Shown in pieces: positions 1 to 6,035 of a stretch of 7,601 nt of DNA. This stretch comes from an uncultured Eubacteriales bacterium (lineage in GTDB: Bacteria > Bacillota > Clostridia > Christensenellales > Borkfalkiaceae): assembly GCA_900542935.1 (NCBI GenBank), contig UQPN01000035.1:1-7601 (forward strand), written 5' to 3'. Positions within the stretch are counted from its first letter, which is position 1; the number at the start of each line of letters is the position of its first letter. The notes beneath the pieces were generated by a model. The model worked only from the letters and a program-made list of their open reading frames with translations. It ran no database searches and was not told the DNA's origin. A program made the position numbers and the translations under genes.

Positions 1-415
1 GGGGTTACTTTTCTATGAAGAAAAGTAACCAAAAGTCATTTAGGGCTCCGCCCTAAAGACCCGACGCTCGTCGGACGCAACCTCCGCTTGAGTCGGGCTG
101 ACCCTATGCTTTGCTTCGGGCAGCCCTCCCCGCTACAGTGCATCCTCCTCTCCCCACAAGGTCTTGCGACCTTGCGGGGGCCCCCGTCGCAGCCGTTCCG
201 GGCGGGCGTTCCGGTGCGTCGGGTTTTTAGGGCGCAGCCCTAAATCGCTTTTGGGCACTTTTGACGAGTCAAAAGTGCCACCCCGGCGGCGAGCCGTACA
301 AACCAAACTTCCTAAAACACTTTCCCCGCCGTCAGGCGCCCGCAAACTTTTTCATCCCACCCAAAAGCAGTTGACAACTCTCCCCCTGCACCAAGGTTTG
401 AATGGGAAGCAAAAT
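1..415. other. Non-coding, hairpin-rich left end
   Basis: I see no credible gene here: the open frames are short, lack good ribosome sites and simply read through inverted repeats. Positions 1-280 are dominated by closely spaced perfect stem-loops (see the array entry). Positions 281-415 contain C-rich stretches and AGTTG-A-CAACT (370-380), a small near-palindrome, but nothing I can name. If the organism follows the usual parA-parB order, parB should have begun here on the minus strand, and it does not. Confidence 0.75.
3..279. repeat. Array of six palindromic stem-loops
   Basis: Successive stems are: GGTTACTTTTC/GAAAAGTAACC (3-13/20-30); TTTAGGGC/GCCCTAAA (39-46/50-57, loop TCC); CCGACG/CGTCGG (61-66/69-74); CAAGGTC/GACCTTG (157-163/168-174), extended by CCCC/GGGG across one mismatch; TTTAGGGC/GCCCTAAA again (226-233/237-244, loop GCA); and GGCACTTTTGAC/GTCAAAAGTGCC (254-265/268-279). 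A weaker stem GGGCTG/CAGCCC spans 95-126. Such clusters are typical of repetitive extragenic palindromic DNA. None has a convincing U tract, so I do not call them terminators. Confidence 0.8.
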
Positions 416-431
416 TGTTTCACGTGAAACA
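416..431. promoter_or_regulatory. parS: parS centromere site
   Basis: TGTTTCACGTGAAACA is a perfect 16-bp palindrome and equals the well-established Bacillus subtilis parS consensus bound by ParB/Spo0J. It lies 10 bases after the parA stop codon, where a partition locus would be expected to carry one. ParB spreading from parS loads SMC onto the chromosome. Its presence supports an oriC-proximal, chromosomal origin for the left part of the window. Confidence 0.95.
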
Positions 432-441
432 TTACCGGGGG

Positions 442-1152
442 TTACCGGCCGTTGCGCTCCAGCAGCTCCTCCGCTACCCGCTGGTAGGCCAGCGTGCCGC
501 GGTTCGCCTTATCGTAGTAGCAGATCGGCTCGCCATAGCTGGGCGCTTCGGAAATACGCACACTTCTCGGCACCGTGGAACGGAACACCTTATCCGCAAA
601 GTACTTCTTGATCTCCCCCACCACCTGATTGGTTAGGTTCAGGCGGCTGTCATACATCGTCAGCAGCACGCCCTCCACGGCAATGGAGCTATTATACAGC
701 CGCTTGACGGTACGCACCGTCTGCATCAGCTGGGTCAGACCCTCCAGGGCGTAGTATTCACACTGGATGGGAATGAGGATAGAATCGCTGGCGGTCAGGG
801 CATTTACGGTGATAAGCCCCAAAGAAGGCGGACAGTCAATAAAGATAAAGTCATAGTCCTCCTTTACCCGCAGCAGCGCCGCCCGCAGACTTTTGGCCCG
901 GTTTTCCTTTTCCACCAGCTCTATCTCGGCGCCGGCCAGGTCTATATTGCTGGGCAGGATGGAAAGCCCCTTGAACCGTGTGGGCAGGATGGCCTCGGCC
1001 GCGCCGCTCTCCTCCATCAGCACATGGTAGCTGGAAACCTTCACTTCCCGCTTATTGATCCCAACGCCGCTGGTGGCGTTCCCCTGCGGGTCCAGGTCCG
1101 CCAGCAGCACACGGCAGCCCAGCTGCCCCAGCGCCGCCGAAAGATTGACCGC
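442..1152 (-). other. parA: parA (soj) 3' portion, nearly complete
   Basis: Residues 115-350 are a ParA/Soj ATPase lacking only about the first 15 residues and the P-loop lead. ParA binds DNA as an ATP dimer and, stimulated by ParB bound to parS, moves or positions the chromosome origin. Visible parts are the DLDPQGNAT box, Walker B with Asp220, the IPIQCEYYALEGL segment and the VPRSVRISEAPSYGEPI block followed by Y-D-K near the C-terminus, all hallmarks of chromosomal Soj-type ParA. Codons favour GAG, AAG and CTG, unlike the operon to the right. parB, normally next, is not in the window. Confidence 0.9.
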
Positions 1153-1494
1153 CGTAGTGGTTTTTCCCACGCCGTTCACGCCCACCACCATAATCACGCA
1201 AGGAAACCCGATTTCGGGCACTTCCGCGTCGCGCAGCATGTTCGTAAGCACTTCTTTTAAAAGCCCCGTTACGTAATCGGCGTCTTTCAGCCGTTCCGCC
1301 ATCGCGCGTTCTTTCACGCCCTCCACCACTTTTTCCGCCGTCGCCACGGATACGTCCGCGGATATTAAAATTTCTTCCAGTTCCTCGTAAAATTCGTCGC
1401 CCAGCTTGTTTTTCGAAAACAGCATGCGCATTTTCGTCGACAGACCGTCTTTCGTCTTTTTCAGCGCGCCGAACAACTTCCCGAAAATTCCCAT
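442..1494 (-). CDS. Chimeric ORF: FtsY N domain joined in frame to ParA/Soj ATPase
   Basis: The 350-residue frame starts as FtsY, the SRP receptor: MGIFGKLFGALKKTKDGL is the amphipathic membrane-targeting start, followed by the helical N domain with ILISADVSVATAEKVV and the VIMVVGVNGVGKTTT P-loop. From residue 115 it is a ParA-type partition ATPase: AVNLSAALGQLG, the LLADLDPQGNAT box (130-141), Walker B FIFIDCPPSLGL (Asp220), and a complete ParA C-terminus. The FtsY G domain after G1 (DTAGR, TKxD) is absent, and the ParA N-terminus with its signature P-loop Lys is absent. The ATG at 1492-1494 has GGAAGGA at 6 nt and follows smc by 84 bp, as ftsY should. Codon choice changes at the joint. An assembly chimera is most likely; a true gene fusion or recombination is the alternative. 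Confidence 0.85.
   Translation of the reverse strand: MGIFGKLFGALKKTKDGLSTKMRMLFSKNKLGDEFYEELEEILISADVSVATAEKVVEGVKERAMAERLKDADYVTGLLKEVLTNMLRDAEVPEIGFPCVIMVVGVNGVGKTTTAVNLSAALGQLGCRVLLADLDPQGNATSGVGINKREVKVSSYHVLMEESGAAEAILPTRFKGLSILPSNIDLAGAEIELVEKENRAKSLRAALLRVKEDYDFIFIDCPPSLGLITVNALTASDSILIPIQCEYYALEGLTQLMQTVRTVKRLYNSSIAVEGVLLTMYDSRLNLTNQVVGEIKKYFADKVFRSTVPRSVRISEAPSYGEPICYYDKANRGTLAYQRVAEELLERNGR
1153..1173 (-). other. Joint between ftsY and parA sequences at the shared P-loop
   Basis: These 21 bases encode GVGKTTT (residues 108-114), identical in typical FtsY (NGVGKTTT) and ParA (GGVGKTTT). Asn107 before it is FtsY-like (ParA has Gly, preceded by Lys), and Ala-Val-Asn-Leu after it is ParA-like (FtsY usually has I/A-x-K-L-A). 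The crossover therefore lies inside or right at the edge of this stretch, the only place where the two genes could share a continuous run of DNA identity. Confidence 0.85.
1174..1494 (-). other. ftsY: ftsY 5' fragment (N domain)
   Basis: Residues 1-107 belong to FtsY, which receives SRP-ribosome complexes at the membrane. The gene position right after smc is the standard Firmicutes one. The GAA/AAA/GCG codon preference is the same as in smc and rnc, so this part belongs to the operon. Only the N domain and the lead-in to G1 are present; the rest of the NG GTPase, needed for SRP-dependent GTP hydrolysis, is missing from the window. Confidence 0.88.
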
Positions 1495-1526
1495 AATCTT
1501 TCCTTCCGATTTTCCTTTTCCGAAAG

Positions 1527-1558
1527 AAATCGCCTTGTATTTTGCTGCAAGGCGATTT
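1527..1558. terminator. 11-bp perfect stem-loop between smc and ftsY
   Basis: AAATCGCCTTG (1527-1537) and CAAGGCGATTT (1548-1558) form a perfect 11-bp stem with a 10-nt loop in the 84-bp gap between the smc stop and the ftsY start. In the direction of transcription the stem's 3' arm ends in ATTT followed by CTTTC, so the U tract is short. It could be a weak terminator or attenuator reducing ftsY expression, or an mRNA-stabilising or processing hairpin. The stem is certain; the role is inferred. Confidence 0.6.
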
Positions 1559-1578
1559 TCCCGGATACTGACAAATTG

Positions 1579-4500
1579 TTATTCCACGGTTCCTTCGCCA
1601 AGCTCTTTTTCCACTTCGCCCAGCTTCACCGATACTATCTTCGATACGCCCTTTTCCTGCATCGTAACCCCGAACAGCGCGTCCGACTGATTCATGGTAG
1701 GACGGCGGTGCGTAATCACGATGAACTGCGTTTCCTGCGCAAACCGTTTGAGATAGGAAGCAAAACGGTCCACGTTCGCCTCGTCCAGCGCGGCTTCGAT
1801 TTCGTCCAGAATACAGAACGGCATCGGGCGGCACTTCAAAATGGCGAACAGAATGGCGATAGCGGTAAGCGCGCGCTCGCCGCCCGAAAGCAACGAAATT
1901 TTCGTAAGCTTCTTGCCGGGCGGGCACGCCACGATTTCCACGCCCGCTTCCAGCGGATCCTCGCCTTCGATGTAATCCATCTGCAGTTCCGCGTTGCCGC
2001 CGCCGAAAAGCTCCTTGAAAGTAATCTTGAAGTTTTCGTTGATGTCGTTGAATCCCTTGTCGAATATTTTCAGCATTTCCGCGCGGATTTCGTCCAGCGC
2101 CTTCTGCAAATCGTCAATCGCTTTCTGCAAATCGTCGCGCTGAATCACCATTTCGTCGTAATGCGCTTTTTCGTCGGCGTATTCTTCCACCGCGTTCAGG
2201 TTTACGTTGCCCAGCAGCGTGATTTTTCTCTTCAGCGCGGAAATCAGCCCCGCCGCCTCGTCCGCGTTGAAATTTTCCGCTTTCAGGGCAAGGCACCCCT
2301 CGTAATCGATGCCGTACGCCTCTTCGATGCGCTGGCGCATGTTTTCGAGGTTGGTATCGATTTTACTGATTTCGATTTCGCACTTGTAACGCTTGTCCGT
2401 CTGCCGCGACAGTTCTTCCTGCACCGCCGTACGCTCTTCGTCCAGCTGCACCTGGCGCAGATTCAGCGCTTCTTTTTCCGCGGAAAGCGTAGCGATCTCG
2501 TCGTTGATCGCCTGCACGGCGGCTTTTTCTTCTTCCGTAAGTTCCGCCTGCTTCGCCCGCTCTTCCAGCTGCGTAAGCTCCGCATACGCGTTGGCTTTTT
2601 CGCGCTCCGTGGAAATAATGCGGGAAATCAAATCTTCTTTTTCCGCTTCGTAGCGCCTGATGTCCGCGTTGAAGCTTTCTATCTGCTTTTCCGCCGCCGC
2701 CTTTTCCACTTCCAAAGCGTGCAGTTTCGCGCTCTTTTCGTCGCGTTCCGTCTTAAACGCTTCGCACTGCGCGCGCTGTTTTTCCAACGTCGCTTCCGCG
2801 CCCTGACGAAGCGCGTTCAGTTCTTCCTCGCTCTTGCCCGCATACGCTTCTTCGTCTTTCAGATGCGCCAGTTTTTCTTCGAACCCGCGCAGCGTTTCTT
2901 CATATACGCCCACGTTGTTCTTCGCTTCTTCCGCTTCGGCGGCAAGCGAAATTTCGCGCTGAGAAAGCACCGCCAGTTCGTTCAGGGAGCCCTGATACTT
3001 CGCCCGCAGCGCGTTCACCGCCGCTTCCGCTTCTTCTTTGCCCTTTTCGCTTTCCGCAATGGCGGTTTTCAGCTTTTCGAGGTATTTCTGCTTCTTGACG
3101 ATGTTTTCGCGGCACTCTTCAATCTTGCGCTCGCCAGAGAGCACGCCGGCGCCGCTCTTCTGCTGACGGCTGCCGCCCGTCATCGCGCCGCTGGTGCTTA
3201 CGATATCGCCGTCCAGCGTTACGATTTTAAACATGTTGCCGTATTTTTTGGCAATCGCCGTAGCATTGTACACCGTATCGCAAATCAGCGTGTTGCCCAG
3301 CAGGTTGGTTACCACGTTATAATAATAATCGTCGTACCGAATCAGTTCCGTGGCAAGTCCTATCGCGCCCTTTTCGTTTACGGCGCGCTGCGCTTCGCGG
3401 CTGTCCGGGCGCGGCTTCATGCCGCTTACGGGCAGGAATGTTACCACGCCGCCGCCCGTGCGTTTCAGATATTCGATTAAGATACGCGCGTCGTCCTGCG
3501 TGGGCGTTACAACGTTCTGCGTCGCCGCCCCCAGCGCCACTTCGAAAGCAAGCTCGTATTTCTGGTCGGTATGAATGATGTCCGCAATCGTGCCCTTCAC
3601 GTGGCTGCCCACTTCGGGGTTGGTTTTGGCCACCGAAAGCAGACGGCGCACCGAATCTTTGTACCCCTCGTAGCGGTTCTTGATACCCACGTACATTTCC
3701 AGCGAATCTTTCAGCGAAGAAATCTGCCCGCCCACGCTGAAAAGTTCCTGATTGAAATTATTGATGGTCAGCTGCATATCGCGGATTTCTTCTTCCCGCT
3801 CCGCCAGCTCCTTTTCGCCGCCCGAGGTAAACTCTTTCAGTTTTTTCAGGTCTTTCCGCACGCCTTCCAGCTCTTCGTTCAGTTTTTCGCGGCGCGCGTT
3901 TTCCTTTTGCAGCGCGGCTTTCAGTTCGGCGATTCTGTCCTCCGCCGCCTGCTTCTGCGCCGTAAGCGAACCCTGATTTTTCCTGATTTCCGAAAGGTTT
4001 TCCGCCGAGGAAAGCTGGCTTTGCCGATTTTCGTCGGAAAGCCGTTCGAACACGTCGATTTTGCCCGTCAGCGCCTTGATCGCCTGCGACAACAAATCGG
4101 TTTCGTTGTCGATTTCCGCAATGCGCGTTTCACCTTTTTGAATCGCGGTTTTCGCCGCCGCCACAAGGTCGGCAAGCTCGCCCGTGCGGTTTTTGCCGTT
4201 TTCGAGAAATTCTTCCGCCGCGGAAATCTGGCTCTTGTACGTGGAAATCTTTTCGCGCACCAGTTTCCATTCGCCGTCTTTCCGCTCGTTTCCCACCGAA
4301 AGTTCCACGCGGCGGTCGTTCAGCTCCGTCAGTTTCAAATCGGCTTCGGCGGACTTTTTGCGGTTGTCCTCGTAGCTCTTGTTCAAAAGCTCCGCCTGCG
4401 TGTTCAGCGAAATGATTTTATCGGAATACCCCGCCACGCGTTCGCGGAATTTGTTTTTCTCGCCTTCCGCGCCGTCGTATTTATAAACGTATGTATTCAC

Positions 4501-5178
4501 TTCGTTGTACTTCAGCGATTCCGAATACTCGCGGTATTCTCTCGCCGCGTCCGCCTGTTTGGAAAGCGGTCCCAGTCTACGTTCGGCTTCTTCGATGCGC
4601 TGCACGTAAATAAACAGATTGTTTTTGGAAGAATCGATTTTCCGTTCGATTTCTTCCTTGCGCGATTTGTACACCATCAGTCCCGTGGCTTCTTCGAAAA
4701 TCAGCCGCCGGTCCTCCGGTTTCGCGTTCATGATCTGCTCAACTTTACCCTGCCCGATAATGGAGTAGCCCTCTTTGCCGAGACCTATGCCGTGGAAGAG
4801 CCGCACGATGTCTTTCAGACGGGAAGCCTGCCCGTTGATGAAATAACCGCTGTTGCCGTTTCTGTCCAGACGGCGCGTCATCGCCACTTCGGCTACGTCA
4901 AGGTCGAATATTTTATTTGTATTGTCGAACACAAGCGTTACTTCGCAGCTTGACTGCGGTTTTCTCGATTGCGTTCCGCCGAAAATCACGTCCTGCATGT
5001 TTCCGCCGCGAAGCGCGCGGGCGGATTGCTCGCCCAGCACCCAGCGCACGGCGTCCGCCACGTTCGATTTGCCGCACCCGTTCGGTCCTACGATACAGGT
5101 AACGCCGTCGTCGAAACGGATGGTGGTCTTATCCGCGAAGGATTTAAACCCCGAAAGTTGTATTTCCTTTAAATCCAC
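1579..5178 (-). CDS. smc: Chromosome segregation/condensation ATPase SMC
   Basis: SMC dimerises through its hinge and, with ScpA and ScpB, extrudes DNA loops to compact and segregate the chromosome; in Firmicutes it is loaded by ParB at parS sites. The 1199 residues show the full architecture: Walker A GPNGCGKS (31-38), the Q-loop area GYSIIGQGKVEQIM, a long coiled coil (about 165-510), a hinge (about 520-655, starting near GSHVKGTIADII and closing with the conserved GDIVSTSGAMTGGS at 657-670), a returning coiled coil (about 675-1035), ABC signature LLSGGERALTAIA (Ser1098), Walker B FCILDEIEAALDE (Asp1125, Glu1126) and the ITHRRPTM H-loop region. The start is GTG (5176-5178) with AAGGAG at 9 nt (5188-5193); MDLKEIQLSGFKSF is the expected N-terminus. 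It lies 98 bp after rnc, with an A-rich leader on the coding strand. No frameshift or missing motif was seen. Confidence 0.98.
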   Translation of the reverse strand: MDLKEIQLSGFKSFADKTTIRFDDGVTCIVGPNGCGKSNVADAVRWVLGEQSARALRGGNMQDVIFGGTQSRKPQSSCEVTLVFDNTNKIFDLDVAEVAMTRRLDRNGNSGYFINGQASRLKDIVRLFHGIGLGKEGYSIIGQGKVEQIMNAKPEDRRLIFEEATGLMVYKSRKEEIERKIDSSKNNLFIYVQRIEEAERRLGPLSKQADAAREYREYSESLKYNEVNTYVYKYDGAEGEKNKFRERVAGYSDKIISLNTQAELLNKSYEDNRKKSAEADLKLTELNDRRVELSVGNERKDGEWKLVREKISTYKSQISAAEEFLENGKNRTGELADLVAAAKTAIQKGETRIAEIDNETDLLSQAIKALTGKIDVFERLSDENRQSQLSSAENLSEIRKNQGSLTAQKQAAEDRIAELKAALQKENARREKLNEELEGVRKDLKKLKEFTSGGEKELAEREEEIRDMQLTINNFNQELFSVGGQISSLKDSLEMYVGIKNRYEGYKDSVRRLLSVAKTNPEVGSHVKGTIADIIHTDQKYELAFEVALGAATQNVVTPTQDDARILIEYLKRTGGGVVTFLPVSGMKPRPDSREAQRAVNEKGAIGLATELIRYDDYYYNVVTNLLGNTLICDTVYNATAIAKKYGNMFKIVTLDGDIVSTSGAMTGGSRQQKSGAGVLSGERKIEECRENIVKKQKYLEKLKTAIAESEKGKEEAEAAVNALRAKYQGSLNELAVLSQREISLAAEAEEAKNNVGVYEETLRGFEEKLAHLKDEEAYAGKSEEELNALRQGAEATLEKQRAQCEAFKTERDEKSAKLHALEVEKAAAEKQIESFNADIRRYEAEKEDLISRIISTEREKANAYAELTQLEERAKQAELTEEEKAAVQAINDEIATLSAEKEALNLRQVQLDEERTAVQEELSRQTDKRYKCEIEISKIDTNLENMRQRIEEAYGIDYEGCLALKAENFNADEAAGLISALKRKITLLGNVNLNAVEEYADEKAHYDEMVIQRDDLQKAIDDLQKALDEIRAEMLKIFDKGFNDINENFKITFKELFGGGNAELQMDYIEGEDPLEAGVEIVACPPGKKLTKISLLSGGERALTAIAILFAILKCRPMPFCILDEIEAALDEANVDRFASYLKRFAQETQFIVITHRRPTMNQSDALFGVTMQEKGVSKIVSVKLGEVEKELGEGTVE

Positions 5179-5276
5179 AGATTTCTTCTCCTTGAAAATC
5201 TTGTTTTTGCTTGTTTTTGTTTTTTTATCGGTCGGCGCGCTTTTTTGCTTTTTCTATGCCGCCACGCCTTGAAATC

Positions 5277-6020
5277 TTAAAACGAAATGTTTTGCAGAAG
5301 TTCCAGAAGATTTTTTGCCGCCTCCGCTTCCGCTTTCTGCTTTTTTCTGCCCGTGCCCCGCGCCGATTTCCCGTCCGCCGCCGCTTCGCACACGAAAGTT
5401 CTGTCGTTATCCTTGCCTTCCGCGCTCAGCAAGCGGTATACGGGCAACGGAAGTCCGCGCTTTTGCAGGTATTCCTGCAAATCTCCCTTGGCGTTTTCGT
5501 TCGCCGAAAATTCCACGTTTTCATCGATGAATTTCTTCGCGTTTTTGTAGCCGTCGCCGTTCGCGCCGTCGCCGTCGAGATAAATCGCCGCAATCACGCT
5601 TTCCACAAGGCTCGATTTGGCTTTCTTGCCCGCATTGTCCCGCGCGTTGCCCGAATACATCAGATACCGCGCGATACCCAGCTTGTCCGCCGCCCGTTCC
5701 AGCGGCTCGCGGCTCACGAATTTCTGCCGCCGTTTCGTCATATCTCCCGCTTGCAGCGCGTTTTTGCCGCGGTATAAATTTTCGGTAATCGCAAGTTCTA
5801 ATACCGCGTCCCCCAAAAATTCCATACGATCGTTATCCGTGCCGAGCCGCCCGCAAAGCGATTTGTGCGTAAACGCCGTAATCAGCAGATTTTTATCTTT
5901 AAACGTGTATTTCAGTTTCTTTTCCGCTTCCGCTACGGGGAAATCTTCTCTGTTCACGCTTCGCGCTCCTCCGCTCGGCAGCTTTTCCGCCTCTTGCGCC
6001 GGAAATTTCTCTCTGTTCAC
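5277..6020 (-). CDS. rnc: Ribonuclease III
   Basis: RNase III cleaves double-stranded RNA during rRNA maturation and mRNA processing. The 247 residues comprise the catalytic domain with the signature NDRMEFLGD (63-71, including the metal ligands Glu67 and Asp71), a second active-site block SLVESVIAAIYLDG (137-150) with Glu140 as the expected essential metal ligand, and a dsRNA-binding domain (about 178-244: DLQEYLQKRGLPLPVY, then RKKQKAEAEAAKNLL). Residue 137 is Ser where many RNase IIIs have Asp. The annotated start is GTG at 6018-6020, overlapping the plsX TGA, with GGAGG at 10 nt. A second in-frame GTG (5955-5957, codon 22) has GGAGGAG at 8 nt and sits in a near-copy of the first start region. 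Either could be used; starting at codon 22 gives 226 residues, also a normal length. Confidence 0.96.
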   Translation of the reverse strand: MNREKFPAQEAEKLPSGGARSVNREDFPVAEAEKKLKYTFKDKNLLITAFTHKSLCGRLGTDNDRMEFLGDAVLELAITENLYRGKNALQAGDMTKRRQKFVSREPLERAADKLGIARYLMYSGNARDNAGKKAKSSLVESVIAAIYLDGDGANGDGYKNAKKFIDENVEFSANENAKGDLQEYLQKRGLPLPVYRLLSAEGKDNDRTFVCEAAADGKSARGTGRKKQKAEAEAAKNLLELLQNISF

Positions 6021-6035
6021 GCTTCCTTATCCTCC
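5928..6035 (-). repeat. 63-bp-period duplication of the rnc translation start region
   Basis: The sequence GGAGGA-(4 nt)-GAAGCGTGAACAGAGA occurs twice on the minus strand, with GTG codons at 6018-6020 and 5955-5957, exactly 63 bp (21 codons) apart. Over the 13 codons from each GTG, 28 of 39 bases agree. In protein terms VNREKFPAQEAEK is followed by VNREDFPVAEAEK, 10 of 13 identical. Each copy keeps its own Shine-Dalgarno and the GTGA stop/start overlap string. The duplication keeps the frame, so it adds about 21 residues to the RNase III N-terminus if the upstream GTG is used. Confidence 0.8.

Noticed and set aside
254..279. Rho-independent terminator for parA
   Set aside because: The 12-bp stem has a 2-nt loop and is not followed by a U run on either strand; it is also about 160 bp past the parA stop.
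1..280. CRISPR array
   Set aside because: The palindromes differ in sequence and spacing, with no constant repeat or unique spacers.
371..400. TTGACA at 371-376 as a plus-strand promoter
   Set aside because: There is no acceptable -10 hexamer at 16-18 bp, and no plus-strand gene follows.
164..427. Short frames in the left end (plus 164-427, minus 133-345)
   Set aside because: They read straight through the hairpins, have biased Pro/Arg composition and no ribosome sites.
1052..1927. 291-codon minus-strand frame overlapping the smc 3' end and the ftsY part
   Set aside because: It is a frame-shifted shadow of smc and ftsY, Arg/Gly rich, and crosses the intercistronic hairpin.
1576..3480. 634-codon open frame on the plus strand
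   Set aside because: It lies antisense to smc and is a by-product of GAA/AAA/GCG/CGC-rich codons, giving a Phe/Arg-rich product with no domain. The smc frame has every expected motif.
3571..4953. 460-codon open frame on the plus strand
   Set aside because: It is also antisense to smc, with the same Phe/Arg/Val-rich composition and no ribosome site or recognisable motif.
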